The notes beneath the pieces are model-generated. The model was not told the DNA's origin. It did not search any database and saw nothing but the letters and a program-made list of their open reading frames with translations. From assembly GCF_030317145.1 (NCBI RefSeq), contig NZ_JASZYE010000008.1:120537-184536 (forward strand): 64,000 nucleotides of DNA. Direction: 5' to 3'. Shown here in pieces: positions 1 to 10,546 of this stretch. Source of the DNA: Variovorax flavidus. Its GTDB lineage: Bacteria; Pseudomonadota; Gammaproteobacteria; Burkholderiales; Burkholderiaceae_C. The position numbers were made by a program, and so were the translations under genes. The first letter of the stretch is position 1, and each line of letters opens with the position of its first letter.

Positions 1-1
1 A

Positions 2-1209
<1,208 letters not shown>

Positions 1210-1213
<4 letters not shown>

Positions 1214-2817
1214 AGCTGGAGACGAAACTCAACGCCCGCTCGGCCGAATTCCAGGCCAACGCGACCGCCATGCGCGCACTGGTCGATGACCTGCACGCGC
1301 AGTTCGCCAAGGTCGAGGCCGGCGGCGGCGAGGCCGCGCGCAGCAAGCACACGGCGCGCGGCAAGCTCCTGCCACGCGATCGCGTCGCGCAACTGCTGGA
1401 CCCGGGCACGCCCTTTCTCGAAGTGGCGCCGCTCGCAGCGCATGCGATGTACCACGGCGCCGCACCTGGCGCGGGGCTGATCGCCGGCATCGGCCGGGTC
1501 AGCGGCGTGGACTGCATGATCGTCTGCAACGACGCGACGGTGAAGGGCGGCACCTACTACCCGATGACCGTCAAGAAGCACCTGCGCGCGCAGGAGATTG
1601 CCGAGCAGAACCGCCTGCCCTGCATCTACCTCGTGGACTCGGGCGGCGCCAACCTGCCGAACCAGGACGAAGTGTTCCCCGACCGCGATCACTTCGGCCG
1701 CATCTTCTACAACCAGGCCAACATGAGCGCGCAGGGCATCGCACAGATCGCCGTGGTGATGGGCTCCTGCACGGCAGGCGGCGCCTACGTGCCGGCGATG
1801 AGCGACGAAAGCATCATCGTCAGGAACCAGGGCACCATCTTCCTGGGCGGCCCGCCGCTCGTGAAGGCCGCCACCGGCGAAGTCGTGACTGCCGAGGACC
1901 TGGGCGGCGGTGACGTGCACACGCGGCTGTCGGGCGTGGCCGACCACCTGGCGCAGAACGACCTGCATGCGCTGGCGCTGGCGCGATCGGCCGTCGCCAA
2001 CCTCAACGCGCGGAACGGCAGCGGCGAGAAGCAGGCGACAGCCCCGCGCGCGCCCGGGTTCCCTGCCGACGAACTCTATGGCGTGATCCCTGTCGATACG
2101 CGCAAGCCTTTCGATGTGCGCGAGATCATTGCCCGCATCGTCGACGGCAGCGAGTTCCATGAGTTCAAGTCGCGCTTCGGCAGCACGCTGGTCTGCGGTT
2201 TCGCCGAGATCGAGGGGATGCCGGTGGGCATCGTCGCGAACAACGGCATCCTGTTCTCCGAATCGGCGCAGAAGGGCGCGCACTTCATCGAACTCTGCTG
2301 CCAGCGCAAGATCCCGCTGGTGTTCCTGCAGAACATCACCGGCTTCATGGTCGGGCGCAAGTACGAGAACGAAGGCATCGCGCGCCACGGCGCGAAGATG
2401 GTGACGGCCGTGGCCACGGCCAATGTGCCCAAGTTCACCATCATCATCGGGGGCAGCTTCGGCGCGGGCAACTACGGCATGTGCGGCCGCGCCTATTCGC
2501 CGCGCTTCCTCTGGATGTGGCCCAACGCGCGCATCAGCGTGATGGGCGGCGAGCAGGCCGCGAGCGTGCTCGCCACCGTCAAGCGCGATGGCATCGAGGG
2601 CAAGGGCGGGCAATGGAGCGCGGAGGAGGAAGAAGCCTTCAAGTCGCCGATCCGCCAGCAATATGAGGCACAGGGCCATCCCTACTACGCGACGGCGCGG
2701 CTGTGGGACGACGGCATCATCGACCCCGCCGACACGCGCCGCGTGCTCGCGCTGGGGCTGGCTGCGGCACGCAATGCGCCGATTCCCGAGCCGAAATTCG
2801 GCATCTTCCGCATGTGA
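1210..2817 (+). CDS. liuB: 3-methylcrotonyl-CoA carboxylase, carboxyltransferase (beta) subunit
   Basis: This 535-residue acyl-CoA carboxyltransferase has two crotonase-like halves. The oxyanion-hole glycines appear as MGSCTAGGAYVPAMSD near residue 185 and IIGGSFGAGNYGMCGRA near 415. The length matches MccB/LiuB (about 535) rather than PccB (about 510), and NLPNQDEVFPDRDHFGRIF is typical of MccB. It transfers carboxylate from biotin to 3-methylcrotonyl-CoA in leucine degradation and works with the biotin subunit at 4921. The ATG overlaps the upstream stop by 4 nt (ATGA), so the two are probably translationally coupled. Substrate assignment rests on family resemblance plus the hydratase and lyase nearby. 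Confidence 0.95.
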
Positions 2818-2828
2818 GGACCGGCACC

Positions 2829-3338
2829 ATGTCGCTCGCCAACTACTTCGCCAGCCTCGGGCGCTACCACGTGTGGGCGACCAACAGGCTCATCACGTCG
2901 AACCTCGCGGGCCTGTCCGACGAGGACTGGCACAAGGACTGCGGCCTGTACTTCCGCTCCGTGCACCTGACGGTCAACCACCTGCTGGTGACCGACAACA
3001 TCTGGTACGCACGCTTCGCCGAAGGCAAGTCGCTGCGGATGTCGCTCGACACCGAGCTGCACACGGACCGCGCTGAAGTGTGCAGCGCGCTCGCCGCAGC
3101 CGTCACGCGCTGGAGCCCTTGGCTCGCGACCTTGCCGCCGGAGCGCTACGACGGCGACCTGGCCTACACGCGCAACAACGGCGAGCAGGTGCTGATCCCG
3201 TTCGCGCCGGCACTGGGCCACGTCTTCAATCACGCGACCCATCATCGCGGCCAGGTGGCTGCGGCGCTCACGGCCATGGCGCAACCGGGGCCGGAGCTGG
3301 ACTGGGTTTATCTCCTTCAACAAGAAGCCAGGGAATGA
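2829..3338 (+). CDS. DinB family protein
   Basis: A 169-residue four-helix-bundle protein of the DinB/DUF664 type. Possible metal ligands are His in VNHLLVTDNIWYARF and the HATHHRGQ motif near residue 135, matching the three-histidine site of the family. DinB proteins are putative metal-dependent transferases, some using bacillithiol or mycothiol; most have no known reaction. It starts 11 nt after the carboxyltransferase and its stop region overlaps the next gene, so it belongs to the liu transcription unit. Its role there is unknown; thiol handling or detoxification would only be a guess. Confidence 0.88.
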   Translation: MSLANYFASLGRYHVWATNRLITSNLAGLSDEDWHKDCGLYFRSVHLTVNHLLVTDNIWYARFAEGKSLRMSLDTELHTDRAEVCSALAAAVTRWSPWLATLPPERYDGDLAYTRNNGEQVLIPFAPALGHVFNHATHHRGQVAAALTAMAQPGPELDWVYLLQQEARE

Positions 3339-3343
3339 CACCG

Positions 3344-4132
3344 ATGAGCGAATTCACCACCCTCGAACTCGCGGTCGAAGGCGCCGTTGCGCGCATCTGG
3401 CTCAACCGGCCCGAACTCCGCAATGCCTTCGACGACGTCGTCATCCGCGAACTCGGCGAGGCCTTTGCGCAGGCGAGTGCTGAAGCCGGGGTGCGGGTGA
3501 TCGTGCTGGGCGCCAATGGCCCCGCGTTCTGCGCCGGCGCCAATCTGAACTGGATGCGCCGCGCAGCCGACTTCACGCATGAGCAGAACATCGCCGACGC
3601 AGGCGGCCTCGCCGCCATGCTGCGCACGATCCACGAAAGCCCCAAGCCGGTGATCGCCCGCGTGCAGGGCGACGTCTATGCGGGCGGCATGGGCCTGGTC
3701 GCCGCGTGCGATATCGCGGTGAGCGTGGACACGGCCTGGTACTGCCTGAGCGAAGTCAAGATCGGCCTGATCCCCGCCACCATCAGCCCCTACGTGTTGC
3801 GCGCCATGGGCACGCGCGCCGCGCAGCGCTGGTTCCTGACGGCCGAGCGTTTCACCGCGGCCGAGGCGCATCGCATCGGCTTCGTGCACGAGGTGGTCGC
3901 CGCCGATGCGCTGGACGCCAAGGTCGCCGAGATCGTGAAGGCTCTCACGAGCGCCAGCCCGGCGGCGGTGCGCGCCTGCAAGACGCTGATCGCGGACGTG
4001 GCGGGCCGCGAGATCGACGATGCGCTGGTCGCGAATACGGTGCAGGGCATCGCCGACATCCGCGCCAGCGAAGAAGGCCGCGAAGGCGTGCAGTCCTTCC
4101 TGCAGAAGCGCAAGCCGAGTTGGCTAGGTTGA
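3344..4132 (+). CDS. liuC: 3-methylglutaconyl-CoA hydratase (enoyl-CoA hydratase family)
   Basis: A 262-residue crotonase-fold protein. The CoA/oxyanion-hole segment is PAFCAGANLNWM near residue 64 and the second is GDVYAGGMGLVAACDIAV near 108, followed by LSEVKIGLIPATISPYV, typical of the LiuC/methylglutaconyl-CoA hydratase group. It would hydrate 3-methylglutaconyl-CoA to HMG-CoA between the carboxylase and the lyase. ATG 3344 is chosen because AGGGA at 3330-3334 sits 9 nt upstream. An in-frame ATG at 3335 overlaps the DinB stop but would lie directly against the ribosome site. Confidence 0.92.
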   Translation: MSEFTTLELAVEGAVARIWLNRPELRNAFDDVVIRELGEAFAQASAEAGVRVIVLGANGPAFCAGANLNWMRRAADFTHEQNIADAGGLAAMLRTIHESPKPVIARVQGDVYAGGMGLVAACDIAVSVDTAWYCLSEVKIGLIPATISPYVLRAMGTRAAQRWFLTAERFTAAEAHRIGFVHEVVAADALDAKVAEIVKALTSASPAAVRACKTLIADVAGREIDDALVANTVQGIADIRASEEGREGVQSFLQKRKPSWLG

Positions 4133-4149
4133 CGAACGTGGCGAACACT

Positions 4150-4256
4150 CGGTCCGTACCGGAAATCCCGTGGAACCGGCTTTGCCGGGCCACTGGGATT
4201 GCCCCCTGCAAGGGGGTGTCCGAGCCACACGCAGTGGGCGAGGCTGGGGGTGAGCC
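4150..4256. repeat. Interspersed C-rich palindromic repeat, copy A
   Basis: The gap between the hydratase and DUF4126 genes is filled by an element with the palindrome CCCCCTGCAAGGGGG, a GGAACCGGCTTTGCCGGGCC hairpin, and a right flank reading GTGGGCGAGGCTGGGGG. In reverse complement it aligns with the element at 13022-13120 and in part with those at 7866-7918 and 57392-57480. It looks like a REP-type interspersed element; no function is visible. Confidence 0.7.
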
Positions 4257-4928
4257 ATGACCAGCCTTGACATGCCCCAACTGCTGGCGTTGGCTGCCGC
4301 TCTGGGCTGGGCCAGCGGCGTGCGGCTGTACCTCGTCGTGCTGTTGACCGGCCTGGCCGGCTACATGGGCTGGGTGCCGCTGCCGAACGGCCTGCACCTG
4401 CTGGCCCATCCGGTCGTGCTGGCGGCGAGCGGCTTCATGGTCTTCGTGGAGTTCTTCGCCGACAAGATCCCGGGGCTCGATTCGATCTGGGACATGGTCC
4501 ATACGGCGATCCGCATCCCGGCCGGCGCCGCGCTGGCGGCGGGCGTGTTTGGCGCCGACCACGCGGCGATGGCGCTGGTCGCGGCCCTGCTCGGCGGCGG
4601 CTTCGCGGCGACCGCGCATGCGGCCAAGGCAACGACGCGCGCAGCGATCAACACCTCGCCGGAACCCTTCAGCAACGTCGGCGCTTCGCTGGTCGAGGAC
4701 GGCATGGTGCCGGCAGGGCTCTGGCTCGCTGTCGCGCACCCGCTGGTGTTCGGCGTGCTCTTCATCGCCGTGCTGGTGCTCAGCGTGTGGCTGATCCGCA
4801 AGAGCTGGCGCTTCCTCAAATCTCTTTTCGGCCGCGTGGCCCGCATCTTCAGCGGCCGCCCCGATCCTGGCGTGGCCCCCGCGTTCCAGCTCAAGAAGAA
4901 CTCCCCCGGAGACTCATCGAATGTTTAA
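4257..4928 (+). CDS. DUF4126 family integral membrane protein
   Basis: A 223-residue hydrophobic protein with about four to five membrane segments. A conserved block GASLVEDGMVPAGLWLA lies near residue 140, and a basic tail follows the last helix (VWLIRKSWRFLKSLFGR). This matches the DUF4126 family, whose function is unknown. Its last 8 nt overlap the carboxylase alpha gene, so the two are translated from one message although no functional link is evident. It interrupts the otherwise functional run of liu genes. Confidence 0.85.
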   Translation: MTSLDMPQLLALAAALGWASGVRLYLVVLLTGLAGYMGWVPLPNGLHLLAHPVVLAASGFMVFVEFFADKIPGLDSIWDMVHTAIRIPAGAALAAGVFGADHAAMALVAALLGGGFAATAHAAKATTRAAINTSPEPFSNVGASLVEDGMVPAGLWLAVAHPLVFGVLFIAVLVLSVWLIRKSWRFLKSLFGRVARIFSGRPDPGVAPAFQLKKNSPGDSSNV

Positions 4929-6915
4929 GAAGATCCTGATCGCGAACCGTGGCGAGATCGCCTGCCGGGTTGCGGCGACCGCACGCCGCATGGCGATCCG
5001 CACCGTGGCCGTGTATTCCGATGCCGATGCGCACGCCAACCATGTGCGCGCCTGCGACGAGTCGGTGTACCTCGGCGGCAGCGCGCCCAAGGACAGCTAC
5101 CTGCGCTGGGAAAAGATCCTCGAAGCCGCCAAGGCGAAGGGCGCCGAAGCGGTGCATCCCGGCTACGGCTTCCTCAGCGAGAACGAGGAGTTTGCGCAGG
5201 CCTGCGCCGATGCCGGCCTGGTCTTCATCGGCCCGCCGCCTTCGGCCATCAAGGCGATGGGCCTGAAAGCCGAGTCCAAGCAACTCATGGAGAAGGCCGG
5301 CGTGCCGCTGGTGCCCGGCTACCACGGCAGCGACCAGGACCCGGCTTTGCTGCAACGCGAGGCCGACCGCATCGGCTACCCCGTGCTCATCAAGGCCAGC
5401 GCAGGAGGCGGCGGCAAGGGCATGCGCGTGGTCGAGAAGGCCGGCGATTTTTCCGCAGCGCTGGCCTCGTGCCAGCGCGAGGCGATCAACAGCTTCGGCG
5501 ACGACGCGGTGCTGATCGAAAAGTACGTGCAGCGCCCGCGCCACATCGAGATCCAGGTGTTCGGCGACACGAAGGGCAACTACGTCTACCTGTTCGAGCG
5601 CGATTGCTCGGTGCAGCGCCGCCACCAGAAGGTGCTGGAGGAAGCGCCCGCACCCGGCATGACGGACGCGATGCGCAAGGAGATGGGCGAGGCGGCCGTG
5701 GCCGCTGCGCGGGCGGTCAACTACGTCGGCGCGGGCACGGTGGAATTCATCGTCGAGCAGCGCGCCGATGGCAGCATGACCTTCTTCTTCATGGAGATGA
5801 ACACGCGGCTGCAAGTGGAGCATCCGGTGACCGAAGCCATCACCGGGCTGGATCTCGTCGAATGGCAACTGCGTGTCGCTTCCGGCGAAACGCTGCCGCT
5901 GAAGCAGGACCAGCTGCAGATCCACGGCCATGCGATCGAGGCGCGCATCTGCGCCGAGAACCCCGACAACAACTTCCTGCCCGCCACCGGCACCTTGCAC
6001 GTCTACCGCAAGCCACAGGCCACGGCCTTCCAGCGCAGCCGCGTGCGCATCGACGACGGCGTGCGCGAGGGCGGCGTGATCTCGCCTTTCTATGACTCGA
6101 TGATCGCCAAGCTGATCGTCCATGGCGCCACGCGCGAGGAAGCGCTGGCCCGACTGGACCTGGCGCTGGCGCAGACGCACGTCGTCGGCGTCGCGACCAA
6201 CGTGCAGTTCCTGCGCGGCATCCTGCGCACGGATTCGTTCGCGAATGCGAAGCTCGATACCGCTTTGATCGAACGCGAGCGCGCGGTGCTGTTCGATCAG
6301 GAGCCGCTGGGCCTGCCGCTCGCTGCCGCCGCCTCGATCGCTTGCACGCTGCTCGCGGAAACGGCGACGTCGACCGGCGACCCGTTCAGCCGGCGCGATG
6401 GCTGGCAGTCGCACGGCGTCGCCACGCGGCCCTTCGAATTCGAGTTCCGCGGCGAGCCGAAGAGCGCCGCGCTGCGCTACCTGCACGATGGCGCGCTGTC
6501 GCTGCAAGTCGGCGACGTGTCGGGGCCGCTGGAGATCGGCAGTTTTCCGTCGGGCGAACTCGAACTGCAGTTCGACGGCCATCGCCACACGCTCAACGTC
6601 TACGAAGACCAGGCCACGGCCTATGTCTTCGCGGCGCACGGTGCGACGAAGATCACCGCCATCGACCGCCTCGCCCATGCGGGCGACACGCACGCCGAGG
6701 GCGGCCGGCTCACCGCGCCGATGCCCGGCAAGGTCGTGTCCTTTGCGGTCAAGGCGGGCGACAAGGTCAGCCGTGGCCAGCCGCTTGCGGTGATGGAGGC
6801 GATGAAGATGGAACACACGATCGCGGCGCCGGCGGACGGCACGGTCGAGGAGCTGCTGTATCTGCCGGGCGATCAGGTCACCGAGGGGGCAGAGCTTCTG
6901 CGGATCGGAGCTTAA
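4921..6915 (+). CDS. liuD: 3-methylcrotonyl-CoA carboxylase, biotin-containing (alpha) subunit
   Basis: A 664-residue protein. The N-terminal biotin carboxylase domain (MFKKILIANRGEIACRV, ATP-grasp loop KASAGGGGKGMRVV near residue 160, EMNTRLQVEHPVTE near 295) is followed by a central linker domain and a C-terminal biotinyl domain with VMEAMKMEHT near 628, whose lysine carries biotin. It carboxylates its own biotin with ATP and bicarbonate and passes the group to the beta subunit at 1210. The start overlaps the DUF4126 gene by 8 nt, and CCCGGAG about 12 nt upstream is a plausible ribosome site. The length fits MccA/LiuD. Confidence 0.96.
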   Translation: MFKKILIANRGEIACRVAATARRMAIRTVAVYSDADAHANHVRACDESVYLGGSAPKDSYLRWEKILEAAKAKGAEAVHPGYGFLSENEEFAQACADAGLVFIGPPPSAIKAMGLKAESKQLMEKAGVPLVPGYHGSDQDPALLQREADRIGYPVLIKASAGGGGKGMRVVEKAGDFSAALASCQREAINSFGDDAVLIEKYVQRPRHIEIQVFGDTKGNYVYLFERDCSVQRRHQKVLEEAPAPGMTDAMRKEMGEAAVAAARAVNYVGAGTVEFIVEQRADGSMTFFFMEMNTRLQVEHPVTEAITGLDLVEWQLRVASGETLPLKQDQLQIHGHAIEARICAENPDNNFLPATGTLHVYRKPQATAFQRSRVRIDDGVREGGVISPFYDSMIAKLIVHGATREEALARLDLALAQTHVVGVATNVQFLRGILRTDSFANAKLDTALIERERAVLFDQEPLGLPLAAAASIACTLLAETATSTGDPFSRRDGWQSHGVATRPFEFEFRGEPKSAALRYLHDGALSLQVGDVSGPLEIGSFPSGELELQFDGHRHTLNVYEDQATAYVFAAHGATKITAIDRLAHAGDTHAEGGRLTAPMPGKVVSFAVKAGDKVSRGQPLAVMEAMKMEHTIAAPADGTVEELLYLPGDQVTEGAELLRIGA

Positions 6916-6924
6916 GCTTCGGGG

Positions 6925-7866
6925 ATGACCTCCCGAATCCGAATCACTGTCTGCCTGACCGACAACCGCCCCGATCCGTGGATCGAGGGCCTCCGCGCCG
7001 CCTTGCCTGAAGCCGAGGTGGAGAACTGGGCGCCCGGCGCCGCGCCGGCCGATCACGCCGTGGTCTGGGCTCCGCCGCAGGCCCTGCTCGACGATCAGCC
7101 CGGCTTGCGCGGCATGTTCAACATCGGCGCCGGTGTCGACGCGCTGCTCAAGCTCAAGGTGCCATCGCAGACCCGCGTCGTGCGGCTCGACGATGCGGGC
7201 ATGTCGGTGCAGATGGCCGAGTACGTCTGCCATTTCCTGATCCGGCATTTCCGCGAATTCGACGCCTATGAAGCCGAGGGCCGCGCGGGCCGCTGGAGCT
7301 ATCGCAAGCCGCGCGATCGCAAGGATTTCTCCGTAGGCGTCATGGGACTCGGCGTGCTGGGCGAGCGCGTGGCAAAGGCCGTCAGCCAGTTCGAATTTCC
7401 GGTCAACGGCTGGAGCCGCTCGGCCAAGGCCATCGACGGCCTGCGCTGCTATTCCGGCGAGTCGGAGTTCGACGCCTTCCTCGGCGCGAGCCGCGTGCTC
7501 GTCAATCTGCTGCCGCTGACGCCGGCCACGCGTGGCATCCTCAACCGCGACACGCTCTCGAAGCTCAATGGCGGCCAGCCCGGCGGCTACCTGATCAACG
7601 TCGCGCGGGGTGCGCATCTCGTGGATGCGGACCTGATTCCGTTGCTCGACAGCGGCCAGCTGGCCGGCGCGACGCTCGATGTGTTCGAGGTGGAGCCGCT
7701 GCCGGGCGTGCATCCGTTCTGGCGCCATCCGAAGATCACCGTCACGCCGCACGGTTCCGCGCGCACCGAACGCGAGGCCTCGATCGCCCAGATCGCCAGC
7801 AAGATCCGCGCGATGGAGCAGGGCGAGCCGATCGCGGGCGTCGTCGACGTCACGCGCGGGTACTAG
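6925..7866 (+). CDS. D-2-hydroxyacid dehydrogenase, GhrA-like
   Basis: A 313-residue NAD(P)-dependent oxidoreductase. The nucleotide-binding motif VMGLGVLGERVA lies near residue 140, the catalytic arginine in NVARGAHL near 228, the glutamate in DVFEVEPLP near 255 and the histidine in VTPHGSA near 275. This is the Arg-Glu-His triad of the D-isomer 2-hydroxyacid dehydrogenases; overall it resembles glyoxylate/hydroxypyruvate reductase A. It starts 9 nt after liuD and is probably co-transcribed. The real substrate in this setting is unknown. Confidence 0.9.
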   Translation: MTSRIRITVCLTDNRPDPWIEGLRAALPEAEVENWAPGAAPADHAVVWAPPQALLDDQPGLRGMFNIGAGVDALLKLKVPSQTRVVRLDDAGMSVQMAEYVCHFLIRHFREFDAYEAEGRAGRWSYRKPRDRKDFSVGVMGLGVLGERVAKAVSQFEFPVNGWSRSAKAIDGLRCYSGESEFDAFLGASRVLVNLLPLTPATRGILNRDTLSKLNGGQPGGYLINVARGAHLVDADLIPLLDSGQLAGATLDVFEVEPLPGVHPFWRHPKITVTPHGSARTEREASIAQIASKIRAMEQGEPIAGVVDVTRGY

Positions 7867-7918
7867 TCACCCGCCCCATGCCTGCGGCCCGGCAGAGCCG
7901 GTTCCGCGGTATTCCTGC
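7866..7918. repeat. Interspersed C-rich palindromic repeat, copy B (partial)
   Basis: Between the convergent dehydrogenase and cyclic-nucleotide-binding genes lies CCTGCGGCCCGGCAGAGCC followed by GGTTCCGCGGTATT. It is nearly identical to the right half of the element at 13078-13112. The hairpin GGCCCGGCAGAGCCGG could also act in transcript ends between these convergent genes. Confidence 0.6.
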
Positions 7919-7922
7919 TCGG

Positions 7923-8639
7923 TCAGGCGGCGGCGCTTGAAATCGCGTCCTGCCGCTTCACTGCGATCTGCTGCTCCAGCCGCTTCCGGTCGGCCAGCAG
8001 GCGGCCGGCAACCAGCGTCACGACCTCGAAGCCGAACGCCGGATTCTGGTAGTACAGCTGCTTGAAAGTCAGCTCGTCGATACGCAGCACGTTGCAGTCC
8101 GTCACGCAGCGGGCGGTCAGCGAGCGGCGCTTGTCGGGTGCGAAGAAGGCGATCTCGCCGAACAGGCGACCCTCTTCCATCACCTCGCCGATCTCCACGA
8201 ATTCGATGCGGCCCGCGGCAAGGAAGTACAGGTGCGTGGCGGTTTCGCCCTTGTGGAACAGCACGTGGCCGGCCTTCAGGCGCTTGCTGCGCATGTAGGG
8301 CCGCAGCCAGACGCCCGACAGGTCGCTCGCCTCCGCTGCCGCGCTCACGCGGCGCGTCAGCCGCACCATCTGGGCCGTGCGCACGATGTTGATCGGCAGC
8401 AGCGCGCCGTGCAGCAGCACCATCAGCAACGAGGGGTGCAAGGCCCCATAGACCAGGAAGCCGAGATTGCTGCCGACCGCCAGGCAGCGCAGGGGGATCA
8501 TGGTCTTGACCAGGGAACTGACAACCACCAGCGCGCCCGCGATGCCTGCCGAGCACAGCGCGATGATTCCCGAGGGCGTGGCGAGCGCCTGCGCAAGGCC
8601 CGCGTTGGCGGCGTCGATCAGTGCTTGCGTTGACAGCAT
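7923..8639 (-). CDS. Cyclic-nucleotide-binding domain membrane protein
   Basis: A 238-residue protein. Two or three N-terminal hydrophobic segments (roughly residues 17-80) are followed by a cyclic-nucleotide-binding beta barrel with LKAGHVLFHKGETATHLYFL near 121 and GRLFGEIAFFAPDKRRS near 156. The latter is the phosphate-binding cassette with its GE and arginines. The protein resembles membrane-anchored Crp-like sensors without a DNA-binding domain. ATG 8639 has AGGAG 6 nt upstream; a longer frame to 8726 lacks such a site. It is convergent with the preceding gene and divergent from HMG-CoA lyase. The ligand and output are not known. Confidence 0.83.
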   Translation of the reverse strand: MLSTQALIDAANAGLAQALATPSGIIALCSAGIAGALVVVSSLVKTMIPLRCLAVGSNLGFLVYGALHPSLLMVLLHGALLPINIVRTAQMVRLTRRVSAAAEASDLSGVWLRPYMRSKRLKAGHVLFHKGETATHLYFLAAGRIEFVEIGEVMEEGRLFGEIAFFAPDKRRSLTARCVTDCNVLRIDELTFKQLYYQNPAFGFEVVTLVAGRLLADRKRLEQQIAVKRQDAISSAAA

Positions 8640-8886
8640 TTCTGCTCCTGGTAGAGGCCCGCATAAGGCCTTGTGCAATGTGCCACAGCCGTGCGTATTG
8701 CAAGTCCTGCGCCCGAGCCGGGACAAACCCTGATGCCTTGCCGCCTGCCTGACCGTGGAGCAAAAGGCCTGATGAATGCACCTCCCACGCGCCGCATAGG
8801 CCTTGGGCCTACCTCAGTCTTATTGAAGACAGCGAAAATGACGGATGCGCCGCGAGGCACGCTCCCATTCTTCGAACGAGACCCCC

Positions 8887-9807
8887 ATGAAACTTCCCTC
8901 CAGAGTCAAGATCGTCGACGTCGGCCCGCGCGACGGGCTTCAGAATGAAAAGCAGCCGGTGTCGGCCGAGACCAAGATCGGGCTGGTGCACCGCTTGCAG
9001 GACGCGGGGCTCAGGGAGATCGAGGTCACCAGCTTCGTATCGCCCAAGTGGGTGCCGCAGATGGCCGACAACGCGGAGGTCATGCATGGCATCCAGCGCA
9101 AGCCCGGTGTCCGCTATTCGGTGCTGACGCCCAACATGAAAGGCTTCGAAGCCGCCATCGCCGCGCCGCGCGAGGAATGGCCCGACGAGATCGTGGTGTT
9201 CGGCGCCGCCAGCGAGGCCTTCAGCCAGCGCAACATCAACTGCTCCATCGCCGAGAGCATCGAGCGCTTCCGGCCTGTGGTCGAGGCGGCGCGCGAGAAG
9301 GGCATCTACGTGCGCGGCGCGATGTCGTGCACCGTCGGCTGCCCGTATGAAGGCGAGATCGCGCCGTCGCGCGTCGACATGCTGGCCGGGCTCATGAAGG
9401 AGATCGGCGTGCAGCACGTGGGTGTCGCCGACACCATCGGCGTGGGCACGCCACTCAAGGTGCAGCGTGCGCTGGAGGCCACGCTGAAGCACTACGGCAT
9501 CGACGATGTGTCGGGCCACTACCACGACACCTACGGGCAGGCACTGGGCAACACGCTCGCGAGCCTGGAGATGGGCGTGTGGCAGTACGACACCTCGTCC
9601 GCCGGCCTTGGCGGCTGCCCCTACGCCAAGGGCGCGACCGGCAATGTCGCGACCGAGGACGTGGTCTACATGCTGCACGGCATGGGCATCGAGACCGGCA
9701 TCGACCTCGACAAGCTGATCGATGCGGGCGTCTACATCAGCGAGGCGTTGGGCCGCGAGCCGAACTCGCGCGCCTCGAAGGCCATTCGCACGAAGAGGGC
9801 TGCCTGA
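8887..9807 (+). CDS. liuE: Hydroxymethylglutaryl-CoA lyase
   Basis: A 306-residue TIM-barrel lyase of the DRE-metallolyase family. VDVGPRDGLQNE near residue 11 carries the catalytic Arg-Asp, and the family signature GLGGCPYAKGATGNVATED near 240 contains the active-site cysteine. It splits HMG-CoA to acetoacetate and acetyl-CoA, the last step of leucine breakdown. It completes the pathway set by the genes at 1210, 3344 and 4921 although 1.0 kb of other genes separates it. Its stop and the next start overlap by one base (TGATG). Confidence 0.95.
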   Translation: MKLPSRVKIVDVGPRDGLQNEKQPVSAETKIGLVHRLQDAGLREIEVTSFVSPKWVPQMADNAEVMHGIQRKPGVRYSVLTPNMKGFEAAIAAPREEWPDEIVVFGAASEAFSQRNINCSIAESIERFRPVVEAAREKGIYVRGAMSCTVGCPYEGEIAPSRVDMLAGLMKEIGVQHVGVADTIGVGTPLKVQRALEATLKHYGIDDVSGHYHDTYGQALGNTLASLEMGVWQYDTSSAGLGGCPYAKGATGNVATEDVVYMLHGMGIETGIDLDKLIDAGVYISEALGREPNSRASKAIRTKRAA

Positions 9808-10295
9808 TGTGCGGTGCCGAGCTGAGTTCATTGCCCGATGGCGTGCAGCGCGTCGCGCGCCTCCTTCAGGACAAGGGCCATCCGCATGCGCCGCAGATGC
9901 TCGACGATGCCGCGCGCACCGCGCAGCAGGCCGCCGATGCGCTGGGGATCGACGTGGGGCAGATCGCCAAGAGCATCGTCTTTCGTCGCAAGACGGACGA
10001 CGTCGCGGTGCTGGTCGTGACCTCGGGCGACAAGCGCGTGGACGAGAAGAAGGTCGCGGAGCTGGTCGGCAAGCTCGGCCGTGCCGACGCGGACTTCGTC
10101 AAGTCACGCACCGGCTTCTCGATCGGCGGCGTCTCGCCCTTCGCGCATGCCACGCCGCCGGTGATGCTGATCGATCGGGAGCTGTTCCGCTTCGAGGACA
10201 TCTGGGCGGCCGCGGGCCATCCGCACGCGGTCGTGCGGCTGCGTCCGCAAGACCTCGAAGCCTTGACCGGTGCGCCGGTCGCGGACGTGGTGTGA
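9807..10295 (+). CDS. YbaK/EbsC family protein, aminoacyl-tRNA deacylase-like
   Basis: A 162-residue protein of the YbaK/ProX fold. QIAKSIVFRR near residue 55 contains the conserved lysine of the editing site, and TGFSIGGVSPFAH near 103 is the glycine-rich signature. Family members hydrolyse mischarged tRNA, for example Cys-tRNA(Pro), in the cytoplasm. It is translationally coupled to HMG-CoA lyase by a TGATG overlap and to the next gene by GTGA. Substrate specificity cannot be read from the sequence. Confidence 0.88.
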   Translation: MCGAELSSLPDGVQRVARLLQDKGHPHAPQMLDDAARTAQQAADALGIDVGQIAKSIVFRRKTDDVAVLVVTSGDKRVDEKKVAELVGKLGRADADFVKSRTGFSIGGVSPFAHATPPVMLIDRELFRFEDIWAAAGHPHAVVRLRPQDLEALTGAPVADVV

Positions 10296-10546
10296 CGGCA
10301 GACGCCGTGGCAACACTGGCCGAGCGTGCCGAGGCCGCGCTTGCCGCCGTGGGCGATGTGCCGTCGCCCTGCATCTCCATCTGCCGCATGGACGCGGCCA
10401 GCGGCTTCTGCCAGGGCTGCCTGCGCACCATCCAGGAAATTGCCGCGTGGAGCCGCATGGGCGAGGCGGACAAGCGCAGCGTCTGGCGCGCGATCGAGTT
10501 GCGCGCGCAGGCGGGTTTCCTCATCCCCGAGGGAGACAGGCCATGA
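10292..10546 (+). CDS. DUF1289 family small cysteine-rich protein
   Basis: An 84-residue protein with the family pattern SPCISICRMD, then GFCQGCLRTIQEIAAW: four cysteines that could bind a metal ion, and the conserved RT..EI..W tail. The function of DUF1289 is unknown. It starts at GTG 10292, overlapping the YbaK stop (GTGA), and ends in an ATGA overlap with the following isomerase gene, so it is embedded in a tightly coupled operon. Confidence 0.87.
   Translation: MTADAVATLAERAEAALAAVGDVPSPCISICRMDAASGFCQGCLRTIQEIAAWSRMGEADKRSVWRAIELRAQAGFLIPEGDRP

Noticed and set aside
4891..7752. 953-codon open frame on the - strand across liuD and the dehydrogenase
   Set aside because: It lies opposite two well-defined genes and has a repetitive low-complexity His/Arg/Gly product, so it is antisense to real coding DNA.
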